From positions 1-5,672 of the forward strand of contig JAHFCY010000214.1 of assembly GCA_023249255.1 (NCBI GenBank): a stretch of DNA of 5,672 nt, in the 5' to 3' direction. Below, in pieces: positions 1 through 5,663 of the stretch; position 1 is the first letter of the stretch, and every line of letters begins with the position of its first letter. The stretch is from Candidatus Lindowiibacteriota bacterium. Lineage in GTDB: Bacteria; Lindowbacteria; 2-12-FULL-62-27. Position numbers and translations under genes: made by a program. The notes below the pieces were generated by a model. The model was not told where the DNA came from, searched no databases, and saw nothing but the letters and a program-made list of their open reading frames with translations.

Positions 1-324
1 CAGCAAAGCCGAAATCAATTTGTAGGGATCGGCCTCGTCGTACAAGACGACGTAATCTACCATCTCCAGCGCGCCGATCAACTCAGCCCGATCCGACTCC
101 GGCAGGATCGGCCGGCCGGCTCCCTTGAGCCCCTTGACCGAACGGTCGCTGTTGAGCCCGACAATCAAGATATCTCCGCAGGCCTTGGCCTCCCGCAACG
201 TGTGCAAATGGCCGCGGTGCAGCAGGTCGAAGCAGCCGTTGGTGAAAACAATCTTCTTGCCGTTCGCTCTGGTTTTGGCGGTGATGGCCTTCAGCTCGTC
301 CACGGTTTTGAGCTTGCCGGACAC
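1..324 (-). CDS. rfaE2: D-glycero-beta-D-manno-heptose 1-phosphate adenylyltransferase, 3' end cut by window edge
   Basis: Reading the minus strand from GTG at 324 gives 108 residues that run off the window; the family is usually about 160 residues, so roughly the last third is missing. The enzyme transfers AMP from ATP to heptose 1-phosphate, making the ADP-heptose used for the lipopolysaccharide inner core in the cytoplasm. Visible signatures are KKIVFTNGCFDLLHRGH (residues 23-39), in which HRGH (36-39) is the nucleotide-binding HxGH motif of the cytidylyltransferase-like superfamily, then GDILIVGLNSD (50-60), the loop KGLKGAGRPI (64-73) and SDRAELIGAL (77-86). An in-frame stop at 391-393 rules out an N-terminal kinase domain, so this is the stand-alone form rather than bifunctional HldE. 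GTG 324 is preferred because it leaves the usual short lead before the first strand; TTG 360 and TTG 381 are possible and none has a convincing Shine-Dalgarno. It is divergent from the decarboxylase gene. Confidence 0.9.
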   Translation of the reverse strand, partial: MSGKLKTVDELKAITAKTRANGKKIVFTNGCFDLLHRGHLHTLREAKACGDILIVGLNSDRSVKGLKGAGRPILPESDRAELIGALEMVDYVVLYDEADPYKLISALL

Positions 325-478
325 ATTGAAATGGGTAGCACGAGAAGGTCTCGTTTTCAATTGAAAGTCGGCGCGCTGCAAAGAAAATCCCTATCTTGAT
401 TCACCGGCCATTTTTCGCTAAGGTCGAGCCAGACGCAAAATCCGCCGTACTGCTTCATTGACAAATTCAGGAGGAAAA
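325..478. other. Divergent intergenic region between rfaE2 and the decarboxylase gene
   Basis: This 154-base gap must hold the start signals of both outward-facing genes, unless rfaE2 starts upstream at TTG 360 or 381. On the plus strand a weak pair, TTGATT (396-401) and TAAGGT (419-424) with a 17-base spacer, is the best sigma70-like candidate, but the -10 matches only three of six consensus bases. No convincing minus-strand promoter was found by eye. Confidence 0.3.
469..474 (+). promoter_or_regulatory. Shine-Dalgarno AGGAGG deciding the decarboxylase start
   Basis: AGGAGG lies four bases before ATG 479. It supports this ATG over the in-frame TTG at 458, which would place the ribosome site inside the coding region and add seven unconserved-looking residues. 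Confidence 0.85.
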
Positions 479-1918
479 ATGGAATTTAACGATCTGAGAG
501 ACTGGATTCAAATCGCGGATGAAATGGGCGAACTGAAAACCCTGAAGGGCTGCGATTGGAATCTGGAGATCGGCGCCGTCACCGAATTGGTGCATCACAA
601 GGAAGATGGTCCCGCCGTGCTGTTCGAGGACATTAAAGATTACCCGAAAGGTTATCGGGTGTTGTCCAACTCACTGTCATCGCGCAAGCGCCTGGCGCTG
701 ACGCTGGGGCTGCCGCCGGGCGACACCAAGATGGACTTCGTCAAAATCTGGAAAGACAACTACAAGAAAATCAAACCGATCCCGCCCAAGTTCGTCAAGA
801 AGAGCCCGCTGTTCGATAACGTCTACAAAGACGGCGAAATCGACATGTTCAAATTCCCCACGCCGAAGTGGCACGACAAGGACGGCGGCCGGTATATCGG
901 CACCGGCAGCGTCGACATCACCCGCGACCCCGACGAGGGTTGGGTCAATTACGGCACCTATCGGGTCATGATTCATGACAAGAACAAAGTCGGTTTTTAC
1001 ATTTCACCCGGCAAACACGGGCGCATCCAGCGCGAGAAATACGCCGCCAGCGGCAAGCCGTTCAAGATGGCGATGTCCTTCGGCCATGATCCGCTGACGT
1101 TTTTAGCGGGCAGCATCGAAGTGCCCTACGGCGTGCCGGAGTACGAATTCATCGGCGGCGTGCGCGGCGAGCCGTTTGAGATGATCGAAGGCGAATATTC
1201 CGGCTTGCCGATTCCGGCGAATGCGGAGATCGTCATCGAAGGCGACGTCCATTTCGATAACCCCAAAGTCGAAGGCCCATTCGGCGAATGGACGGGTTAC
1301 TACGCCAGCGCCGAGCGCGCGGAGCCTTGGGTCGAGGTCAAGCGTCTATACCACCGCAACGATCCGATCATTCTCGGCTCTCCTCCGGGCCGGCCACCCG
1401 CAGAGCTCGGCTGGTACCGTTCCTACCTGCGCTCCGCTTTGATTTGGGACGAGATGGAAAAGGCCGGCGTGCCGGACGTCAAAGGCGTCTGGCTCACGGT
1501 CTCCGGCGGCAGCCGCCTCATGATGTGCGTTGCGATCAAACAACGCTATCCGGGCCACGCAAAACAAGCGGCCGTGATCGCCTCGCAGTGCCACGCCGGC
1601 GCCTATCTGGGGCGTTTCGTCGTCGTCGTCGACGACGACATCGATCCGTCGAACACCGACGACATGATCTGGGCGATGACCAGCCGCTGCGATCCCGATC
1701 AGGACATCGACATCCTGCGCCGCTGCTGGAGCGGCCCGCTCGATCCGATCATTCATCCAAGCAAGAAAGGCTTCAACTCCCGCGCGATCATCGACGCCAC
1801 CCGGCCCTACGAGTGGATGAAAGACTTCCCGCCGGTCGCCGAATCCCCTAAGGAAGTCTTGGACGCCACGGCGAAGAAGTGGGGTCAGGAATTGTTCGGG
1901 AGCAACGGGAAGAATTAG
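479..1918 (+). CDS. UbiD-family prenylated-FMN-dependent (de)carboxylase, substrate unknown
   Basis: The product is 479 residues, normal for UbiD enzymes, which reversibly decarboxylate aromatic or alpha,beta-unsaturated acids in the cytoplasm using prenylated FMN made by a UbiX partner. The catalytic set known from Fdc1 and E. coli UbiD can be traced (numbered from ATG 479). N157 and R162 lie in NYGTYR, matching the metal-ligand Asn and catalytic Arg. H180 is in SPGKHG and E221 in PEYEFIGG, matching the remaining metal ligands. E265 and E270 lie in EGPFGEWTGYY, the family's conserved acidic pair. The C-terminal half also has a run of valines and aspartates before IDPSN and ends normally. All key residues are intact, so the enzyme is probably active. 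UbiX is not in the window, and the substrate cannot be told from sequence: ubiquinone precursor, phenolic acid or other aryl acid all remain open. It appears to be transcribed alone, with a terminator directly downstream. Confidence 0.95.
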   Translation: MEFNDLRDWIQIADEMGELKTLKGCDWNLEIGAVTELVHHKEDGPAVLFEDIKDYPKGYRVLSNSLSSRKRLALTLGLPPGDTKMDFVKIWKDNYKKIKPIPPKFVKKSPLFDNVYKDGEIDMFKFPTPKWHDKDGGRYIGTGSVDITRDPDEGWVNYGTYRVMIHDKNKVGFYISPGKHGRIQREKYAASGKPFKMAMSFGHDPLTFLAGSIEVPYGVPEYEFIGGVRGEPFEMIEGEYSGLPIPANAEIVIEGDVHFDNPKVEGPFGEWTGYYASAERAEPWVEVKRLYHRNDPIILGSPPGRPPAELGWYRSYLRSALIWDEMEKAGVPDVKGVWLTVSGGSRLMMCVAIKQRYPGHAKQAAVIASQCHAGAYLGRFVVVVDDDIDPSNTDDMIWAMTSRCDPDQDIDILRRCWSGPLDPIIHPSKKGFNSRAIIDATRPYEWMKDFPPVAESPKEVLDATAKKWGQELFGSNGKN

Positions 1919-1948
1919 AGTTCGTTCAGCGCTTCACGTAGCAAGTAC

Positions 1949-1988
1949 AAGGGCAAGTCGATGCATCAGTCGGCTTGCCCTTTTTTTT
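1949..1988 (+). terminator. Rho-independent terminator of the decarboxylase gene
   Basis: A 13-pair stem (AAGGGCAAGTCGA at 1949-1961 with TCGGCTTGCCCTT at 1970-1982, one G-U pair) encloses an 8-base loop and runs into eight thymines (1981-1988). It begins 31 bases after the decarboxylase stop codon. Its presence means the propeller gene is mostly transcribed separately, although only 46 bases lie between the T-run and that gene's ATG. Confidence 0.93.
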
Positions 1989-2022
1989 CAAGGGCGGGAA
2001 ACTTGAATTTAGCTCAATTCAC

Positions 2023-2028
2023 AGGAGG
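2023..2028 (+). promoter_or_regulatory. Shine-Dalgarno AGGAGG deciding the propeller gene start
   Basis: AGGAGG is six bases before ATG 2035. Together with the signal peptide that begins there, it overrules an in-frame TTG at 1975, which lies inside the upstream terminator stem. Confidence 0.9.
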
Positions 2029-2034
2029 CACGAA

Positions 2035-3396
2035 ATGAAGTTCTCCATCAGAACTTTTGTCCACCGATTTGTTCTCAGGCTTTCAATGGCAGGGGCCATC
2101 GTCATTATGCTTACCCTTCCCGCCGCCTATGGCGATCCGATTCCAAAAGGTTGGCAAGGGAGCAATATGAAACCGATTGGATATAGCGGCCTCGATGGGC
2201 GCGGCGGGGCATTCAAGATGGCGATTCGGCAGGTGGCGGGACGGTGGTATCTCTACATGGGGCACGAGTGGCATCGGGGTTGGACAATCATCGACGTGAC
2301 GGATGCGACCAATCCGAAGTTTGTGAAGTTTGTCGAAGGGCCGGACAACACCAACACGATCCAGATGGAGTTTCATGACAACCTTATGATTACGGCGCTG
2401 CAAAGAAAGCAGCCCAACTGGGGCGGTGATCCGAAAAGGCCCCACGAAGAGGGGGTGCTTCTCTGGGACATCAGCGATCCGGTGAATTGGAAACAGTTGT
2501 CGCACTGGAAGAGCGGCGGCATCGGTGTCCACCGTGTGGGATATCCGGGTGGCAAGTACGCGAGCCTGTCGACGTCGATGCCCGGTTTTTCTCGGCAGAT
2601 TCTTTTGTTTCTCGATGTCAGCGATCCGAAGAATCCCAAGGAAGCGGGGCGGTGGTGGATGCCGGGGCAAAAAGACGGCGAGCTGCCGAAATCAGACGCG
2701 TCTTTTCACGGGCCGGCGATCATTAGCGATGATGGCAAGACGGCGTACGTCGGCTACGGTCCGGCTGTCGTCATCCTCGACATCAGCGACATCTCGAAAC
2801 CCAGACTGATCGGGCAACTCAATATCAGTCCGCCATTCGGCGCGATCCCCGCGCATGACGTGTTGCCGATACCCGGAAAGAATCTGCTGTTTGTGCATGG
2901 CGAGATGACCGGCGAAGGTGATCTGCCAAACGGGCCGCTGGCGTGCAACGGGCCGATCACTACAGCCGCGATGGTCGATATCAAAGATCCGGCGAAACCT
3001 TTTTTGATTTCGATTTTGCCGCGGCCGGTGCCGCCGAAGGGTGCGCCCTACGCCGACTTCTGCGACAAGGGCGGGCGGTTCGGGCCGCACAATACGAATC
3101 TTGAATACCATTTGCCTGATGTCGAGAAGCAGGCTGACCTGATCTATTTGACTTACTTCAACGCAGGCTTGCGCATTTACGAAATCAAAAATCCGCGGGC
3201 GCCGGAAGAAGTGGGCTGGTTCATGCCGCCGACGCCGACCAAGCGTCACGGTCCGCTTCCGTATGACAAGCTCGTGAGCCAGACCGAAGACGTACTCGTC
3301 GACACGCGCGGCAATATTTACATCACTGACAAAAACTGGGGAATCTTTATTCTCCGCTACACGGGACCGGGCCAGCCGAAGCCGACGGCGAAGTGA
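2035..3396 (+). CDS. Exported LVIVD-repeat beta-propeller protein with a ring of histidines
   Basis: The 453-residue product starts with a signal peptide: basic residues (K2, R6, R11, R15), a hydrophobic core (about 17-30) and a likely cleavage after AYG (33), so it should act in the periplasm or outside the cell. The rest is a series of LVIVD-type blades, each with the pattern of hydrophobic strand, D-[IV]-[ST]-D, P, strand: TIIDVTDATNP (84-94), LLWDISDP (142-149), LFLDVSDPKNP (191-201), VVILDISDISKP (245-256), AAMVDIKDPAKP (311-322), LRIYEIKNPRAP (379-390) and a closing strand GIFILRY (436-442). This fits seven blades. H114, H166, H225, H274 and H352 fall at the same place in successive blades, just before the inner strand, and E418 occupies it in the last. 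Function is unknown; LVIVD repeats indicate fold only. A metal-dependent enzyme, a ligand-binding protein or a purely structural surface protein are possible. Confidence 0.88.
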   Translation: MKFSIRTFVHRFVLRLSMAGAIVIMLTLPAAYGDPIPKGWQGSNMKPIGYSGLDGRGGAFKMAIRQVAGRWYLYMGHEWHRGWTIIDVTDATNPKFVKFVEGPDNTNTIQMEFHDNLMITALQRKQPNWGGDPKRPHEEGVLLWDISDPVNWKQLSHWKSGGIGVHRVGYPGGKYASLSTSMPGFSRQILLFLDVSDPKNPKEAGRWWMPGQKDGELPKSDASFHGPAIISDDGKTAYVGYGPAVVILDISDISKPRLIGQLNISPPFGAIPAHDVLPIPGKNLLFVHGEMTGEGDLPNGPLACNGPITTAAMVDIKDPAKPFLISILPRPVPPKGAPYADFCDKGGRFGPHNTNLEYHLPDVEKQADLIYLTYFNAGLRIYEIKNPRAPEEVGWFMPPTPTKRHGPLPYDKLVSQTEDVLVDTRGNIYITDKNWGIFILRYTGPGQPKPTAK

Positions 3397-3426
3397 AGAG
3401 GCAATGTCTTCGGAGAAGTGATCGCG

Positions 3427-3496
3427 GGAATTCGGGTCAGAGAACTGTTTCTTGCGCGATTTAAAATTTTTGAATTCCTAGTACGTACTCAAAAAT
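3427..3496. repeat. AT-rich cluster of nested palindromes
   Basis: Downstream of the propeller gene, GGAATTC (3427-3433) is repeated inverted as GAATTCC (3472-3478). Overlapping this, ATTTTTGA (3466-3473) pairs with TCAAAAAT (3489-3496) around the 10-base palindrome AGTACGTACT (3480-3489). The stems are A/T pairs with only a short T-run (3501-3505) after them, so this is a poor intrinsic terminator. It could be a protein-binding site or the scar of an inserted element. Confidence 0.45.
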
Positions 3497-3580
3497 CCGT
3501 TTTTGGCGGGGAAGAGAATTGTCCCGGCAATCTTGGAATTGTGTTTGCTATGGGGCTCAGCACGGATTAGAGTGGTAAGC

Positions 3581-3844
3581 ATGAAAACCAATGCTGAAGA
3601 GCGGAGCCGATATAAAATAGAGGAATCTCACCGCAACCAGGAATTTGTCGGGGTTTTTCGCAGGGACCTGGATACCGACCTGTGGACCTGGAAAGGCCAC
3701 ATAGACTTTGACGACGGGCATAATATATCATTCGCCAGCCAACGCGGTTTCACCACGAAGATCGAGGCGGAAGACTATATGCGTCGCTTCGCCCGTGACC
3801 GGATAGATAGTCGGCTCACCTTCACAAAACCAAACCGTCTCTAA
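3581..3844 (+). CDS. Small unrecognised protein, 87 residues
   Basis: I do not recognise a family. The chosen ATG gives a soluble, charged protein with no signal peptide or membrane segment. The N-terminal 20 residues are polar and probably flexible. A tract of likely short beta-strands follows (FVGVFRRD 22-29, WTWKGHIDF 35-43, NISFASQRGF 48-57), then an acidic-to-basic helix (about 62-76, EAEDYMRRFARDRID). A three-stranded sheet packed on one helix would resemble small AP2/integrase-arm-like DNA-binding folds, but that is a guess from pattern alone. The frame is open upstream to a TTG at 3503 with an in-frame GTG at 3572; no good Shine-Dalgarno precedes any of them, which weakens the start call. 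Aromatic and glycine placement looks like real protein rather than random translation. It lies 184 bases after the propeller gene and is probably a separate unit. Confidence 0.6.
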   Translation: MKTNAEERSRYKIEESHRNQEFVGVFRRDLDTDLWTWKGHIDFDDGHNISFASQRGFTTKIEAEDYMRRFARDRIDSRLTFTKPNRL

Positions 3845-3903
3845 CCTTGGAAAGGCCACTCGGTTCGGGACCGGCTGGTCGGATAGACTCCAATCGTGGT
3901 CTC

Positions 3904-3946
3904 TTTTCTCGGCGGCGCATGGAAACCAGGATAAGCGCCGAGAGAG
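3904..3946. repeat. Inverted repeat upstream of the 4009 gene
   Basis: TTTTCTCGGCG (3904-3914) can pair with CGCCGAGAGAG (3936-3946) if two G-U pairs are allowed, leaving a 21-base loop. No T-run follows on the plus strand, so it is not an intrinsic terminator for the preceding small gene. It could fold in the leader of the next gene or be a binding site; chance is also possible. Confidence 0.35.
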
Positions 3947-4008
3947 AACTGATCAATTATTGTAAATGTTCGACGAATAAGAGGGATGGGCAAAGCCGGA
4001 GAGGATTT

Positions 4009-4422
4009 ATGGACGAAACTCGAGCATGGAACATTCTTCAAATCATTCCAGCACCTTTAGGTTGGAAAGCCGTTCATTGCCAAGTGACAGACGGCGGCCA
4101 ATTGGAGATTCTTAGTCGCGCGATCGTCTGCTGGGCGTTGGTGAGGTCGACGGGAGGAGGCGATGTCGGACGTACCCAAGTACGCGGTGTCGTGCAGCAG
4201 TCACCTGAATTGGCCGTCGTGGGAGAATCGTACAACGCGGAGTCGGTCGGGGAAGACGGGATGGGTCGGACGCAGTATTTTCTTGGTTACGACGATCCCG
4301 AGGCGCACAAAGAATCTCACTATTGGATCAAGCAGGCCAACGGTCGCCACAAGACCGGCACGGACAATCGATCGATGAAAACAAATGGATCCGGAGGCCG
4401 AGCCGAAACTGAGAGAAATTAG
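4009..4422 (+). CDS. Unrecognised protein, 137 residues, WALV-containing conserved-looking core
   Basis: ATG 4009 is preceded by GGAG/GAGG (3998-4004) at a suitable distance, which favours it over the longer open frame back to TTG 3847, whose extra 54 residues look unlike folded protein. No signal peptide or membrane segment is seen. The core reads IIPAPLGWKAVH (12-23), IVCWALV (39-45), VRGVVQQSPELAVVGE (58-73) and TQYFLGYDDPE (88-98). The alternation of short hydrophobic strands with glycine and proline turns suggests a small beta-rich domain. The last 27 residues or so are rich in charged and small residues and are probably disordered. I have a faint impression of similar short hypothetical proteins in environmental deltaproteobacteria-like genomes, but cannot name a family. 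Neighbours give no functional clue: a small unknown gene precedes it and a convergent methyltransferase follows. Confidence 0.68.
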   Translation: MDETRAWNILQIIPAPLGWKAVHCQVTDGGQLEILSRAIVCWALVRSTGGGDVGRTQVRGVVQQSPELAVVGESYNAESVGEDGMGRTQYFLGYDDPEAHKESHYWIKQANGRHKTGTDNRSMKTNGSGGRAETERN

Positions 4423-4443
4423 CGAGTCCGCCTCTTGTTTCTC

Positions 4444-4511
4444 GAACGTCCTTTCAACGTTCCGTGGCTTTAGACTAGAAGCAGTTGAGCGACGGTGGAA
4501 CCGAGCCACGG
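4444..4511. repeat. Two inverted repeats in the gap before the convergent methyltransferase
   Basis: GAACGT (4444-4449) pairs with ACGTTC (4457-4462) around a 7-base loop. Immediately after, CCGTGGCT (4462-4469) is matched by AGCCACGG (4504-4511) across 34 bases. Neither is followed by a T-run in either direction, so neither is a clear intrinsic terminator. Lying between two convergent genes, they may contribute to transcript ends. Confidence 0.35.
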
Positions 4512-4618
4512 TTGACGGCCCTTACGCGATTGCCTGTCATCCGTCCGTTCATAGGCATTCGCGTCACAGTTGATGGAAGGGGATACCGTGGGTTTACGAG
4601 CCAAAGCAGCAAGAATCT

Positions 4619-5509
4619 CTAGATGCTCTCGGCGGCCGTGTTCGGCACGCAGGGTACACAAAACAGCTCGCAGCTGTCAGGCGGGGTATCGCCGGCCAGA
4701 GGGCGCGTGACGTTTTTGCGGATGCAGTAGACATCGTAATGCTGCTCTCTGAGCCGACTCAAAATAGGGCTGAAAGCAGAGCCAAATTTCTCCCAGTGTT
4801 GTCTGCGGTATTCAAAGAGAATCGCCGGGCGGTGCGCGCTGATTAGCTCGAAGAGTTCGTTAAGCACTAGACTCTCGGCGCCTTCGACATCGATCTTCAG
4901 AAAATCACAGGCTTCAATCCGTTGCTCCCGTATCAACGTGGCGCCCCGAAGGGCACGGACCTCGATTTTCATTTTCGCTTCGTCATCGGGCCGCAGGCTG
5001 GAAATCCCCTGCTCGAAGGCATCTGCGGAGAATCCATAAAGATCGATGGTGCCGTCTCTGTCTGTGAGCGCGGCGTTGACAACCTGGACGTTCGTCAATC
5101 GGTTCAAGCAGATGTTTTGCCGGAGGCGCCGGCAAATCCCCGGGTGCGGCTCGAGCGCGATCACCTTCCCGGTCGGCCCGGCCATCCGCGCCATGAGCAA
5201 GGTGTGGGCGCCGATATTGGCGCCGATGTCCAGGCAGAAATTTCCGGGCCGAACCACATGCTTGATCAGGTTCACGATTTCCGGCTCGTGGCAGCCGCGA
5301 AAGAGCAGATGGTACTCAATGGAAGACGAGGTATCGACATTGATGAGCCCGCCGTCGAACGAGGCGACGAGATGGACCGCTTTCTCCTTTTTCGCCGGCG
5401 GACAGAGAACGTTTAGGACCCACTTGAGCACCCGGTGCGCGACCGGCGTGCGGTAGCGCATGACGGGCCGCGTCAGGCGCGACAAACGTATGATCGATTC
5501 GGGTTTCAT
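4619..5509 (-). CDS. FkbM-family SAM-dependent methyltransferase
   Basis: The 296-residue product is a typical FkbM methyltransferase, a class I (Rossmann-fold) enzyme that O-methylates hydroxyl groups, often on sugars or natural products. Motif I is CLDIGANIGAHTLL (92-105), the glycine-rich SAM loop. ALEPHP (118-123) carries the acidic residue E120 expected to bind the ribose. VVNAALTDRDGTIDLYG (143-159) is the next conserved strand and turn, and FLKIDVEGAE (203-212) is the family hallmark after strand 4, followed by RPAILFEY (227-234). The first 90 residues are a lead of basic and hydrophobic segments with no cleavable signal peptide. ATG 5509 is chosen because it is first in the frame and follows a good promoter, although no strong Shine-Dalgarno precedes it; M17 is an alternative. 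The acceptor is unknown. A surface polysaccharide glycan is plausible given rfaE2 in the same region, but no glycosyltransferase or sugar-nucleotide gene is in view. Confidence 0.94.
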   Translation of the reverse strand: MKPESIIRLSRLTRPVMRYRTPVAHRVLKWVLNVLCPPAKKEKAVHLVASFDGGLINVDTSSSIEYHLLFRGCHEPEIVNLIKHVVRPGNFCLDIGANIGAHTLLMARMAGPTGKVIALEPHPGICRRLRQNICLNRLTNVQVVNAALTDRDGTIDLYGFSADAFEQGISSLRPDDEAKMKIEVRALRGATLIREQRIEACDFLKIDVEGAESLVLNELFELISAHRPAILFEYRRQHWEKFGSAFSPILSRLREQHYDVYCIRKNVTRPLAGDTPPDSCELFCVPCVPNTAAESI

Positions 5510-5605
5510 CTAAATTTACTTAGCGGCCGTCGATATCGCCGGACAGAGTTTGGAAAACCGCGCCAGACTTCGAGACTGGTTACCGGGACGTACATGACCT
5601 GAAGC

Positions 5606-5634
5606 AAAATAGGCAAAGCCGCGCCAGGCGTCAA
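5606..5634 (-). promoter_or_regulatory. Sigma70-type promoter for the FkbM methyltransferase
   Basis: On the minus strand TTGACG (5634-5629) and TATTTT (5611-5606) are separated by exactly 17 bases, each matching five or four of six consensus positions. Transcription would start near 5599, giving an untranslated leader of about 90 bases before ATG 5509. No other pair of this quality was seen upstream of the gene. Confidence 0.6.
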
Positions 5635-5663
5635 GCAGGCAGGCGTCAATATTTCTCTTGACG
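5625..5663. repeat. Direct and inverted copies of a CGTCAA element over the promoter
   Basis: CAGGCGTCAA occurs at 5625-5634 and again at 5640-5649, a 15-base period. A third copy of its core appears inverted as TTGACG at 5658-5663, making CGTCAA-N8-TTGACG with the second copy. The first copy contains the -35 box of the methyltransferase promoter. The inverted copy could equally be a -35 box for a plus-strand gene beyond the window. A repressor or activator site is possible, and so is a tandem pair of -35 boxes. Confidence 0.5.

Noticed and set aside
125-399. Two overlapping plus-strand open frames over the rfaE2 region
   Set aside because: The minus strand encodes unmistakable RfaE2 motifs across 1-324; the plus frames show none.
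1622-1639. Perfect 18-base palindrome made of GTC/GAC triplets
   Set aside because: It encodes the valine-then-aspartate run before IDPSN in the UbiD protein and is explained by codon choice, so no regulatory site needs to be invoked.
1346-1756. Minus-strand open frame of 136 codons opposite the decarboxylase
   Set aside because: Antisense shadow of a GC-rich gene, with no recognisable domain and no ribosome site.
1288-1851. Plus-strand open frame of 187 codons inside the decarboxylase gene
   Set aside because: It is an out-of-frame shadow: very arginine-rich, low in hydrophobic structure, and fully overlapped by a gene with intact catalytic motifs.
2083-2670. Minus-strand open frame of 195 codons opposite the propeller gene
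   Set aside because: Its Arg/Pro/His-rich composition is what antisense reading of this gene produces; the plus strand has a signal peptide and repeated blades.
2692-3249. Minus-strand open frame of 185 codons opposite the propeller gene
   Set aside because: Same reasoning: an antisense shadow with no motif.
3689-3859. Twelve-base repeat TGGAAAGGCCAC at 3689-3700 and 3848-3859
   Set aside because: About one exact 12-base match is expected by chance in a window this size, and the flanks do not extend the similarity.
3847-4008. Upstream extension of the 4009 gene from TTG 3847
   Set aside because: The 54 extra residues are Arg/Ser-rich and disordered-looking, while ATG 4009 has a suitable purine-rich ribosome site.
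4385-4573. Plus-strand open frame of 62 codons overlapping the end of the 4009 gene
   Set aside because: It has no ribosome site and no motif-like texture, and it largely reads through the inverted-repeat region.
4922-5456. Plus-strand open frames opposite the methyltransferase
   Set aside because: Antisense to conserved FkbM motifs; no domain and an unnatural composition.
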